The notes beneath the pieces are model-generated. The model searched no databases. It saw only the letters and a program-made list of their open reading frames with translations, and was not told where the DNA came from. Below, piece by piece: positions 9,859 through 17,957 of a stretch of 64,000 bases of DNA. The stretch's first letter is position 1; each line of letters opens with the position of its first letter. The position numbers were made by a program, and so were the translations under genes. Source of the DNA: CAYNLK01 sp964398055 (GTDB lineage Bacteria; Chloroflexota; Anaerolineae; 4572-78; J111); NCBI GenBank assembly GCA_964398055.1, contig CAYNLK010000009.1, forward strand, positions 62,001 to 126,000. The letters run 5' to 3'.

Positions 9859-9952
9859 GTTACAAAATTGGCAACTGTTCAGGTGACTGGTGGAAAAGCA
9901 CGCTTCATTTGCCTGATTCAAGCGCCAGTCACCTGGTCGGTTGAATAGTAAC
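9859..9952. repeat. Palindromic repeat, copy 1 (MITE/REP-like)
   Basis: Ends are GTTAC (left) and GTAAC (right). The left arm TTCAGGTGACTGG pairs with the right arm CCAGTCACCTGG. The internal TTGCCTGATTCAAGCGCC segment matches copy 2 (19706-19816) closely. The stem carries a paired T-A where copies 2 and 3 carry C-G, a compensatory change. Confidence 0.75.
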
Positions 9953-9965
9953 CCAAGATTTGCAT

Positions 9966-9993
9966 GTCACCTCAGGTTGAGGTGACTTTTTTT
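9966..9993 (+). terminator. Rho-independent terminator
   Basis: A perfect nine-base-pair stem GTCACCTCA / TGAGGTGAC with a three-base loop (GGT) is followed by seven T residues (9987-9993). It is placed to end the signalling operon read from the left. Confidence 0.88.
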
Positions 9994-10211
9994 AAAAAAT
10001 TCACTGGATGGGTGGCAATAAAATTGATTTGTGGTATAATAGAAAAGATTTAACATAAGTCCCCCAAATGACCAAAGATACCTTTACCAACATCAGCATC
10101 AGTTCATATTTTAACTTGGACCGGACAGGTCCAGCTTCTTTTGAGCCGGATTGTATGTAACAAATCGAGGCGGGGTCAAAGCGTATCGCGCAGTTTGTGG
10201 AGGCAGGTTTG

Positions 10212-11912
10212 ATGACAAGAAGGAAACGGGCAAGTTTGAAGGATAAAGGGCCCGAGGTTTTGGGACTTACCCCCAAAAAGGGTAAAGGTATTGACGTGTT
10301 ATTTGGTGGACCAACTGGCGATCCGAACGCCTCTACTTCACCAGAACCCCCATCCGTATCCGAAGGATCAGAAGCTTCTGGTGAAGCTGAAGCGTCGCTT
10401 GTGACGGCCCCTGAAGTTGAGTCTGAAGAAACCAAAGATACTGCTGAGTTCAAACCAGGAGAACTGTCTATGTCTGATGAAAATGCTGAAAAACTACCCG
10501 TAACCGAGGCGGAGAGTGTGTTAGCAGCTCCTCCTCCACCGCCGTCAATGCCAGTTGCCTCCACGCCTGAGGCCGAAGTTGATGAATTTGGGTTGCCTGT
10601 AGCTCTGGAGACCCCTCCAACTGACCTCGAGTTTGCCCCGCCGCCGGAAGCCGCAGCGCCGCCAACCCTGGGGAGTGGGCAGGATGCCTTTGACCCCTCT
10701 TTGTCCCCCTTCGCCGCGCCGGCGGCGGCCCCTTTGGCCGAAGTTGCCGAAGATGATTTTTCCGGGCTGCTGGCCGAAGAGGGGTTAGCTGAACCGTCTG
10801 TTCAAGCCGCAGCCCCGTTTCTCCCCCCGATTGCCACCGTTCCGGCAGAGGAGTTTCCAACCGCAGCCCCGCCTGATTTGCCCGCCTGGTCGCCAGAACC
10901 GGCGCCAGCCCCGTTACCGGAGTTTGTACCCCCCCCCGCTCAACCTGTGCCCCCGGCCACACCGCCTGTGCCGGTCGCGGCCCCACCTCCGCCGCCTCGT
11001 ACACCGGCGCGTATCGAGTCTATTAGCGGTATGCTCACCCAACCAACCGTAACCACTGAACAAGACCTGTTACCTTCGGATGTACAGCAGCGCCCGGCTG
11101 TCAGCAACATTATCCCGATGGGTGAAGATCAAGGCCTGGTGTCAGAAGACGTGCTAAAAGCGGCCAGAGTGGCTCGTTACGTGGGCAAAGAAAGACGCGA
11201 AAATCTGGATATGCAGATTGAACGTTTGTATGAGGATGTCGCCAGGGATTTAAGCGTCAACAAAGAAGACGCCGAGTATGCCTTGAGGACCCTGAGCGAA
11301 GCTCAGGACATTATCCTTGAAGATACTCGCCAGTATGATGAGGCCCTGTATCGAGTGGCCGTGGTCAAAACTATGCTGGCGCGCAAACGAAATCTACGGC
11401 GTTGGTCCTACACCTGGGGGATGAGTGTCTTTTTCTATGCCGTCATTTGGCTGGCTGCCTTCATCGCCGGCTTCCTGGCCACAGATATTTTGCGAGCCGC
11501 TATGGGTGACGTCAGTGAAGGGTTGATGGCCGTGCGCGGCGCCTGGTTTTCGGCCCTGGCCGGCGGTATTGGCGGCATCATCAGTATTCTTTACAGCCTT
11601 TACTGGCACGTAGCTATGAAGCAAGACTTCGATCGCCAATATGTGATGTATTACCTGGTGCAACCGATTATGGGCTTTATCCTGGGGGCGCTGATCTATT
11701 TCATTGTGGTGGCCGGTTACCTTCTCTTCAATGTCAGTGATACCGCCGTTGATACGGTCACGGCTATTGGGATTGTGGTGGGCTTTATCGCCGGTTTCCG
11801 CCAGCGGGTCGTCTTTGAAATGATCGATCGCATTGTCAAAAAATTGTTACCTCGAAGTCAGGATGAACCGGACGCCGCTCCGGTCAGTGTGGTGCCGGTG
11901 GAAGAACGGTAA
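10212..11912 (+). CDS. Proline-rich membrane protein with four C-terminal TM segments, unknown function
   Basis: I chose ATG at 10212 over GTG at 10197 because GGAGG at 10199-10203 sits eight bases before it. The first roughly 270 residues are acidic, then strongly Pro/Ala-rich and low in complexity, presumably disordered. A charged, probably helical region follows (about 305-390, YVGKERRENLDMQIERLYED and on). Four hydrophobic segments come next (about 398-420, 444-465, 480-505, 512-532), then a short basic/acidic tail. There is no signal peptide, so the long N-terminal part is probably cytosolic. I recognise no catalytic motif. It heads a run of plus-strand genes leading into sugar-nucleotide enzymes; no functional link is shown. 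Confidence 0.8.
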   Translation: MTRRKRASLKDKGPEVLGLTPKKGKGIDVLFGGPTGDPNASTSPEPPSVSEGSEASGEAEASLVTAPEVESEETKDTAEFKPGELSMSDENAEKLPVTEAESVLAAPPPPPSMPVASTPEAEVDEFGLPVALETPPTDLEFAPPPEAAAPPTLGSGQDAFDPSLSPFAAPAAAPLAEVAEDDFSGLLAEEGLAEPSVQAAAPFLPPIATVPAEEFPTAAPPDLPAWSPEPAPAPLPEFVPPPAQPVPPATPPVPVAAPPPPPRTPARIESISGMLTQPTVTTEQDLLPSDVQQRPAVSNIIPMGEDQGLVSEDVLKAARVARYVGKERRENLDMQIERLYEDVARDLSVNKEDAEYALRTLSEAQDIILEDTRQYDEALYRVAVVKTMLARKRNLRRWSYTWGMSVFFYAVIWLAAFIAGFLATDILRAAMGDVSEGLMAVRGAWFSALAGGIGGIISILYSLYWHVAMKQDFDRQYVMYYLVQPIMGFILGALIYFIVVAGYLLFNVSDTAVDTVTAIGIVVGFIAGFRQRVVFEMIDRIVKKLLPRSQDEPDAAPVSVVPVEER

Positions 11913-11977
11913 TGATTTGAGCAGTTCCTATCGATAAATCTGTCGTGTCGATTTACTATTTGGAGGGAAATTCAACA

Positions 11978-12427
11978 ATGGCAAACCTTGATCTCAAAGA
12001 GGGGCAACTCTATCTCTTGGATGGCAATGTCTTGGTCGAAGCCTCATTTAACGATGTCACCGGTCTCTGGCAACTCTATGAACCGGAGGTTCGCAGCAAT
12101 TGGATGGTTTCGCCCAATGGTAAGCTGATTGGGATGCAGTTTGATATTGCCCGGGATGTCTGGTTGTTGGACCGTGAACCCGATATTTGGGCCGTTGGGG
12201 ATTTGATTCCGGCTACCGACAAGACCCCTAAATTGGCCAATTTGCTGCGCCAGGCTGAAACTGTGGCCGAGCAGAAGTATGGCGGACAGCTCACCTTACT
12301 GCGAGTCAATACTGGTTGGAAGGCTATGTACGGCGCCCCGGATTTTGAAACCGACGAGGGCCGCAAGAAAATTCAGGCCCTCAAAACATTCAAAACCCTG
12401 TATGAGGCCCTCACCTCGTTGGCCTGA
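11978..12427 (+). CDS. Small soluble protein of unknown function
   Basis: ATG at 11978 is preferred over GTG at 11945 because GGAGGG at 11962-11967 lies ten bases upstream. The product is 149 residues, soluble, with no signal peptide or TM segment. The first half is Trp- and Asp-rich with short beta-strand-like stretches (LLDGNVLVEASFNDVTGLW, DVWLLDREPDIWAVGDLIP). The second half looks helical and ends in LKTFKTLYEALTSLA. I do not recognise the family. It lies 65 bases after the membrane protein gene and is separated from the next gene by a hairpin. Confidence 0.7.
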   Translation: MANLDLKEGQLYLLDGNVLVEASFNDVTGLWQLYEPEVRSNWMVSPNGKLIGMQFDIARDVWLLDREPDIWAVGDLIPATDKTPKLANLLRQAETVAEQKYGGQLTLLRVNTGWKAMYGAPDFETDEGRKKIQALKTFKTLYEALTSLA

Positions 12428-12520
12428 GGCTTGCTGGCGTAACGTGACTGGCTGAACCTTTCGTTCCTCGTCAGCGCCGTTTGGATTTGACCCAATCACA
12501 TACCATCAACTAAAATAACC

Positions 12521-12544
12521 AAGCCGAGGTACCCCCTCGGCTTT
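12521..12544 (+). terminator. Hairpin before the Trypco1-like gene, weak terminator or leader hairpin
   Basis: A perfect nine-base-pair stem AAGCCGAGG / CCTCGGCTT with a five-base loop (TACCC) has only three T residues at its 3' end. The Shine-Dalgarno of the next gene (AGGAGG, just after 12550) starts about ten bases downstream. It could end transcription partly or simply shape the leader. Confidence 0.55.
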
Positions 12545-12567
12545 CAACTATAGGAGGATCATTACCA

Positions 12568-12933
12568 ATGACCGATTATATCGAAACCCAGACCAAGGAT
12601 GGTACGACCATTCGCATAGAAGTAGAATCAACGGCCAAGACCGGAGCCGGTTTTAGCCGCCCGTCGGCCGCGGCTGCGGTCACCGGCGAGGCCTCCAGGG
12701 ATGCCTACCAGCAGGTGCTGGCAACCATTCAGGCTTGCGCCAACGGCATGATCGAAACCTTGCAAAATCTGGACGCCGCGCCCAGCGCTGCCTCGATCAA
12801 TTTTGCCATCAAAATCGACGCCGAAGCCGGGGCGATGGTGGCCAAATCAGGGAATGAGGCTCAATTCAAAGTGGCTCTGAGCTGGAAGCAGGTCGAACCC
12901 GAGGCGGAAAACAAGAGCGATAAAAGTGAATAG
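12568..12933 (+). CDS. Trypco1 (CU044_2847-like) domain protein
   Basis: This 121-residue protein starts with a beta-hairpin-like DGTTIRIEVES, then helices, then INFAIKIDAEAGAMVAKSGN and a final strand QFKVALSWKQ. That pattern (a hydrophobic strand, AEAG with an Ala-Lys step, and a closing FKVxLxW) matches my recollection of trypsin-co-occurring domain 1, also called the CU044_2847 family. Aravind and colleagues described this domain in NTP-dependent biological conflict systems, usually near trypsin-like or EACC1 proteins. Neither partner is nearby here. Clear AGGAGG upstream; the stop is followed nine bases later by the next ATG. Its role here is unknown. Confidence 0.65.
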   Translation: MTDYIETQTKDGTTIRIEVESTAKTGAGFSRPSAAAAVTGEASRDAYQQVLATIQACANGMIETLQNLDAAPSAASINFAIKIDAEAGAMVAKSGNEAQFKVALSWKQVEPEAENKSDKSE

Positions 12934-12942
12934 GTGGGGCGT

Positions 12943-13797
12943 ATGAAAATCACCAAAGCAGTCATCACCGCGGCCGGGCGGGGGCAGCGCACCCTGCCCC
13001 TGCAAACGCTCATCGATCGGGACGGCGCCGAAAAGTCTGTCTTGGGCATCATCATCGACGAAGTTCTCCGGGCTAATGTCGAAGAAATCTGCGTGGTGGT
13101 CCGGCCCGGCGACGAGACCGCCTATGTTGAAGTGGCCGGCGACCACGCCGGGCGGCTGCATTTTGTTCACCAGGCGGAGACGCTGGGGTACGGCCACGCC
13201 GTCTACTGCGCCCGCGAATTTGTGGGCGCCGACCCATTTTTGCACCTGGTGGGTGACCATCTCTACGTCAGTCGCACCAACCAGAGTTGCGCCCAGTACC
13301 TGATCGAAGTAGCGGAAGCAGAAGCTTGTGCGGTGTCGGCGGTTCAAGCGACCCGTGAGAGCCTGCTGCCCTATTATGGGACCGTGGGGGGGCGTCGGGT
13401 GGCCGGCCGCCCGGACCTGTACCAGATAGAAACTGTCATCGAGAAGCCCACTCCAACCGAAGCCGAGCAGCGGCTCATTGTGCCCGGCTTGCGGGCCGGC
13501 CACTATCTTTGCTTCTTTGGTATGCACGTGCTAACCCCCACCGTAATCGACTTGTTGGCGCGGCAGATCGAGGCGGCCGGGCGGCAGGGCGGCGTTACTC
13601 TCTCGGCTGCTCTGGCCCAACTGGCCAAACGAGAGCAATACCTGGCCCTGGAAATCACCGATTGGCGGTATGATGTGGGCGTCAAATACGGCTTGCTGAC
13701 GGCGCAACTGGCCCTGGCCCTCAACGGTCAGGATCGCGCCGAAGTTCTGGCTAAACTCCTCGAACTCCTGGCCTTGCGCGAATTAGGCACGAGGTAA
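12943..13797 (+). CDS. GalU-like UTP-glucose-1-phosphate uridylyltransferase family protein
   Basis: Start ATG at 12943 (an in-frame GTG at 12934 is possible). The 284-residue product opens with [18 protein letters not shown], the nucleotide-binding loop of sugar-phosphate nucleotidyltransferases, and has [33 protein letters not shown], a metal-binding LVGDH, a VIEKP strand and a late [11 protein letters not shown]. Length and order fit GalU (UTP + glucose-1-P to UDP-glucose). The loop is atypical: GalU usually has G-L-G-T-R-F-L-P-A-T, here [11 protein letters not shown], so the substrate may differ. It could supply precursors with the next gene or for the exopolysaccharide locus. Confidence 0.82.
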   Translation: MKITKAVITAAGRGQRTLPLQTLIDRDGAEKSVLGIIIDEVLRANVEEICVVVRPGDETAYVEVAGDHAGRLHFVHQAETLGYGHAVYCAREFVGADPFLHLVGDHLYVSRTNQSCAQYLIEVAEAEACAVSAVQATRESLLPYYGTVGGRRVAGRPDLYQIETVIEKPTPTEAEQRLIVPGLRAGHYLCFFGMHVLTPTVIDLLARQIEAAGRQGGVTLSAALAQLAKREQYLALEITDWRYDVGVKYGLLTAQLALALNGQDRAEVLAKLLELLALRELGTR

Positions 13798-13823
13798 TTG
13801 TGAATGGTGGTTACTATTCGGGT

Positions 13824-13970
13824 ATGTCATTTCGAGCGACAGCGAGAAATCCCTGGGGCCGGTGCAATAGAGCTTGGTGTCTGGCAAAAGGCGAGGTGAG
13901 TATGCCAGATAGCCTTGAATTTGAATCAGTCTACTCAGGGATTTCTCGGCCTACGGCCTCGAAATGACAT
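13824..13970. repeat. Inverted-repeat element between sugar-nucleotide genes
   Basis: The left arm (13824-13855, starting ATGTCATTTCGAG and containing GAGAAATCCCTG) is repeated inverted at 13936-13970 (CAGGGATTTCTCGG through CTCGAAATGACAT), with about 80 bases of unrelated sequence between. It resembles dispersed intergenic repeats common in bacterial genomes. No ORF lies within it. It separates the GalU-like gene from the fusion gene. Confidence 0.7.
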
Positions 13971-14050
13971 GAGGCAGAATAGTAACGAATAGTGTGAATA
14001 AAACCGTATCTGAGATATCATTCGCCATTCGCTATTCTCAAGGACGTCAT

Positions 14051-17000
14051 ATGAGTCAACTAACCAAAATAATCACTGCCACCGACCCTGAGACTCGCCA
14101 TCGTTCGCTCGACGCTTATTGTCGGACCGCTTCTCTGGCTGAATTGCTGGCCGAATGTGGGGCCCTTGATCAGCTCCGCCGCCACAGCGACAACCTCTAC
14201 GAACGAGTGCGAGCCTTATTCTTTCTTTACGCCATTCATCGCTTCCACCTGCCCCTCAAAGCTGGCCTGGCCACCAAGGGATTGATCCCCTTTGAAGGTT
14301 ATACCAATCTGCTCAGTCGCCGTTTTGAAGAGGCCATCGAGATTTTTCTAACCAGCCAGGCCACCGCCGGACCGAATGACGGTATCTCCAGCGCCCTGGC
14401 TGCCGCCTATCACAGCCTCGGTTTCCAAACCCTGGCCGATCAGGTCCGGCGCAGCGTCCGTTCGGTGCGGGGCAACCAGTGGATGTTCCGCATCGGTCAT
14501 CCGGCCGACCATCCGCTCCGGGTTCGCCCGGAACTGCTCCAGCGCAGCAATGGCTTATTCCCTATCCTGCACGAGGCCACACCCGTGCGCATGGACCTGA
14601 CCCACAGCGGCTGGAGCGATATCTTTTTCCTGGGGATGGATTTTCCCGAGGGGGCGCGCGTGCTCAATGTTTCAATTGACTTGAGCGTGCGCGGAGGCCA
14701 GGGCGGGACGACGCCTCGACCGCCCGTGGAGGCCTTTTTCCGGGTGATTGACCGGCCAATCCTGCGCCTGGTCAGCGCCGACCTGGGCGCCGCCGCCGAG
14801 ATTTCCACCCTGGCCGAAATCTTCGATTTTGCGCGAGATTACCTGGGCCTGTTGAAGGCCGCGGTGATTGCGTCCGGGCTGGTGCCGCCGGGCATGGAGG
14901 GGGCTGAACAACCCCTGGCCGAGCTACTGGCTCGGTTGGCCGGTCCTGGTTGCGGTCTCGAAATCGTCAGCCAGGTCAACGGCATTCCCAAAGGTTCGCG
15001 CCTGGCCGTCTCGACCACCTTATTGGCTTCACTTATTGCGGTTTGTATGCGGGCCACCAGTCAGGCCAGTTCGCTCACCGGCCAACTGGCTGAAAATGAG
15101 CGTCGCCTGGTCGCGGCCCGGGCCATTCTGGGCGAATGGCTGGGCGGCTCGGGCGGTGGTTGGCAAGACTCGGGCGGTGTTTGGCCCGGCATGAAGCTCA
15201 TCCAGGGGGTCAAAGCGGCAGAAGGTGATCCCGAATTTGGGATTAGTCGCGGCCGGCTATTGCCCAGCCACCAGATTTTTGACCTGGACGAGGTATCGGC
15301 CGAAACCCGGCAAAAATTGCAGGATAGTTTGGTTTTGATCCACGGCGGCATGGCCCAGGATGTCGGCCCAATTCTAGAAATGGTGACCGAGAAATACCTG
15401 CTTCGCTCTGAAGCCGAATGGCAGGGCCGGCAGCAGGCGATCCGGATTCTGGACGAAATTGTCGCTTTGTTAAAGAATGGCGCGGTACGAGAGATTGGCT
15501 CAGCCACTCAGCGTAATTTCTTTGGTCCCATCCAAACCATTATTCCCTGGGTCACGAACCTTTACACCGAAACTCTGGTCGAGCGGGTTACTGCGGAATT
15601 TGGGGCCGATTTCTGGGGTTTCTGGATGCTGGGCGGAATGTCCGGCGGCGGGATGGGCTTCATCTTCAGCCCCGAGCGGAAGCCGCTGGCCCAGGAACGT
15701 CTGCAAATGATTATGAGTGAAACCAAACGCCGGCTCGAAAGAGCGGTGCCCTTTGGCATGGAACCGGTGGTGTACGATTTTGCCATCAATGAACGGGGCA
15801 CTTACGCCGAACTGCTCCAGGGTGACGAGGCCCTGATGCCGCCCGGCTACTACACTCTGACCGTGCCGGCGCTGCTTCGTCTGGAGCGGCGCCAGCTTTC
15901 GCCCTTCCGCCGGGCCGAGTTAGATCGCTTTGGCCGGGCCTGCCAGACCAAACCGGAGCTGGCGGGCATGGTCCAAACCTTGTTTGATCGGTTGCTGCCT
16001 GGGGCCGGGCAGGAAGAGGGGGAACAGAGCCACAGTCTGGAGATGTTGCTGGATCAATACGGTTTTGACCGGCTGCAGCACGAACAAATTCGAGCCGATT
16101 TGCGCAGCGGTCGGATTGGCCTGGCTCAGAACCGGCTGCCGGTCAGCAGCCAGATCGAGGACGTTGGCCCGGACGACGTTTACGACGCCACCCCCGGACT
16201 GCCGGCAATGTACCGGGAGTTGGGGCTGAATGCCCTGGCCGAAGGGACGGTGGCGGTAGTCTCGCTGGCCGGCGGGGCCGGCAGTCGCTGGACCAAGGGG
16301 GCCGGCGTGGTCAAGGCGCTGAATCCCTTCTGCAAATTGGGAGGCAAGCACCGCACCTTCATCGAGGTTCACCTGGCCAAAAGCCGCCGGATTAGCCGGT
16401 TGTGCGGAACGCCCCTGCCGCACCTCATCACTACCAGCTATCTGACCCACGAACCCATCGAGGCTTATCTGCAGGCCGAGAACAACTACGGTTATCCCGG
16501 CCCGCTGATCCTGTCGCCCGGCCGGATTGTCGGATTGCGGCTGATCCCAATGGCCCGCGACCTGCGCTTTGCCTGGGAGGAGATGCCCCAACAACTGCTC
16601 GACGAGCAGGCCCAAAAAGTTCTCGACAGCCTGCATGCCGCCCTGATCAACTGGGCTTACCAGATGGGCGAGGGCAGCGACTACACCGACAACCTGCCGC
16701 GGCAATGTCTACACCCGGTCGGTCACTGGTACGAAGTGCCCAATCTGTTCCGCAATGGCGTGCTGGCCCGGTTGCTGGCGGAACGACCCAACCTGAAATA
16801 TTTGATGATCCACAATATCGACACGGTGGGGGCCGATGTTGATCCGGCCATTCTGGGTTATCATATCGACCAGGCGGCTGGGCTGACTACCGAGGTCATC
16901 ACCCGCCGTATCGAGGATCGCGGCGGCGGTCTAACCCGGATCGACGGTCATCTGCGCCTGATCGAAGGGCTGGCCCTGCCTCGCGAGGAAATCGAGTTCA

Positions 17001-17374
17001 AGCTGTCCTATTATAACTCCAGCACTACCTGGGTTGACCTCGACCGGCTGCTGGCCGTCTTTTCGTTGAACCGGGCCGACCTGGCCGACAGCGACAAAGT
17101 GGCCACGGCTATCCGCAACCTGGCCGCCCGTATGCCCACCTATATCACCATCAAGGATGTCAAGAAGCGTTGGGGTCAAGGCCAGGAGGACGTGTTCCCG
17201 GTGACTCAATTTGAAAAGTTGTGGGGTGATATGACCGCTCTACCGGAGTTGGCTAACCGCTTTGTGGTGGTGCCGCGCCTGCGCGGCCAGCAACTCAAAG
17301 AAGTGGCCCAACTGGATGGCTGGCTGCGGGACGGCTCGGCAGCCTATCTGGAGTCGTTGTGCGAGTGGGGATAA
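14051..17374 (+). CDS. GHMP-kinase-like / UDPGP-type sugar-phosphate pyrophosphorylase fusion
   Basis: ATG at 14051 has AGGACG just upstream; GTG 13994 would add 19 residues. The 1107-residue protein has two halves. Residues about 180-640 resemble an L-fucokinase-type GHMP kinase: a substrate strand [27 protein letters not shown] at the ATP-loop position, [16 protein letters not shown] (about 366), and [15 protein letters not shown] (about 527). Residues about 730-1100 resemble a eukaryote-type UDP-sugar pyrophosphorylase ([13 protein letters not shown] about 739, [12 protein letters not shown] about 921). Such fusions are known in plant FKGP and Bacteroides Fkp, but there the pyrophosphorylase is N-terminal; here it is C-terminal. 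The kinase ATP loop is degenerate. It would make an activated sugar from a free or phosphorylated sugar; which sugar is not known. Confidence 0.75.
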   Translation: MSQLTKIITATDPETRHRSLDAYCRTASLAELLAECGALDQLRRHSDNLYERVRALFFLYAIHRFHLPLKAGLATKGLIPFEGYTNLLSRRFEEAIEIFLTSQATAGPNDGISSALAAAYHSLGFQTLADQVRRSVRSVRGNQWMFRIGHPADHPLRVRPELLQRSNGLFPILHEATPVRMDLTHSGWSDIFFLGMDFPEGARVLNVSIDLSVRGGQGGTTPRPPVEAFFRVIDRPILRLVSADLGAAAEISTLAEIFDFARDYLGLLKAAVIASGLVPPGMEGAEQPLAELLARLAGPGCGLEIVSQVNGIPKGSRLAVSTTLLASLIAVCMRATSQASSLTGQLAENERRLVAARAILGEWLGGSGGGWQDSGGVWPGMKLIQGVKAAEGDPEFGISRGRLLPSHQIFDLDEVSAETRQKLQDSLVLIHGGMAQDVGPILEMVTEKYLLRSEAEWQGRQQAIRILDEIVALLKNGAVREIGSATQRNFFGPIQTIIPWVTNLYTETLVERVTAEFGADFWGFWMLGGMSGGGMGFIFSPERKPLAQERLQMIMSETKRRLERAVPFGMEPVVYDFAINERGTYAELLQGDEALMPPGYYTLTVPALLRLERRQLSPFRRAELDRFGRACQTKPELAGMVQTLFDRLLPGAGQEEGEQSHSLEMLLDQYGFDRLQHEQIRADLRSGRIGLAQNRLPVSSQIEDVGPDDVYDATPGLPAMYRELGLNALAEGTVAVVSLAGGAGSRWTKGAGVVKALNPFCKLGGKHRTFIEVHLAKSRRISRLCGTPLPHLITTSYLTHEPIEAYLQAENNYGYPGPLILSPGRIVGLRLIPMARDLRFAWEEMPQQLLDEQAQKVLDSLHAALINWAYQMGEGSDYTDNLPRQCLHPVGHWYEVPNLFRNGVLARLLAERPNLKYLMIHNIDTVGADVDPAILGYHIDQAAGLTTEVITRRIEDRGGGLTRIDGHLRLIEGLALPREEIEFKLSYYNSSTTWVDLDRLLAVFSLNRADLADSDKVATAIRNLAARMPTYITIKDVKKRWGQGQEDVFPVTQFEKLWGDMTALPELANRFVVVPRLRGQQLKEVAQLDGWLRDGSAAYLESLCEWG

Positions 17375-17486
17375 GACACTTTGGCTATTCCAGTGTCCGT
17401 ATTGTGTGGTCCGTATTTCGTATCAATACCCTGACGCAACACGTAACACGCAATAGGTTTTGGAGGACATTAATTCTGGAACATCC

Positions 17487-17891
17487 TTACATAATGAACT
17501 GCTCCACAAATTTCAGATAACCTTGCTGCCCGCCCCGTTTGTTCCATTTCTGCACCGATTTGCGGATACGCTTCAAGCAGGCAATGATCTCGTCTAGGGT
17601 AAGCGGCGGCGGCTGAGGCGCTCCGCCTTGGCCGCCCTGCCTCACCAATTCGCCCCGTCCCAAACGCCAGTCGCACATCAATTTCACCGCCTCGTAGAGT
17701 TCCTGTCTAAGTTCGTTCAGCGGCGGCGGGTCGAACTGCCGGCCGGATTGCTCGGCCTGGTAGAGCCGGATCAAAGCCGCCAAAACAGTTTCGACATCAT
17801 AATCGACCAGGTTGGCGCGGCGGTGATAGACGTTGACGATGGCAAACTCGATGTTTTGCAGCACATCCTGGTATTCTTCTTCGAAAGTCAT
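17487..17891 (-). CDS. Small hypothetical protein
   Basis: This 134-residue soluble protein has GGAGGG eight bases before its ATG. The first half is helical (EEEYQDVLQNIEFAIVNVYH, VETVLAALIRLYQAEQ). A short Gly/Gln/Pro-rich loop follows (RQGGQGGAPQPPPL), then a basic helix (IIACLKRIRKSVQKWNKRGG). I recognise no family. It lies 66 bases downstream of the UxaA-family gene on the same strand and could be co-transcribed. It converges with the fusion gene to its left. Confidence 0.75.
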   Translation of the reverse strand: MTFEEEYQDVLQNIEFAIVNVYHRRANLVDYDVETVLAALIRLYQAEQSGRQFDPPPLNELRQELYEAVKLMCDWRLGRGELVRQGGQGGAPQPPPLTLDEIIACLKRIRKSVQKWNKRGGQQGYLKFVEQFIM

Positions 17892-17957
17892 TTACATTCC
17901 CTCCAAGGTATTCAATTGTATCATCTGTTGTCGCCTTATGAAATTTTTGAGGAACGC

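Larger units (their letters stand above)
9742..10211. other. 470-base intergenic region after the signalling operon
   Basis: No convincing gene is present. The region holds a palindromic repeat copy (9859-9952), an intrinsic terminator (9966-9993) and, after an A-rich stretch, a probable promoter zone for the next gene. A TATAAT-like hexamer occurs near 10035 (tggtataatag), but I see no good -35 element at the standard spacing. Confidence 0.6.

Noticed and set aside
10001..10564. 187-residue minus-strand frame
   Set aside because: Ser/Thr-rich low-complexity shadow of the Pro-rich region of the membrane protein, and it runs through the intergenic repeat end.
12847..13527. 226-residue minus-strand frame
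   Set aside because: Antisense to the Trypco1-like and GalU-like genes.
15920..16705. 261-residue minus-strand frame
   Set aside because: Antisense to the kinase/pyrophosphorylase fusion; no ribosome site or known motif.
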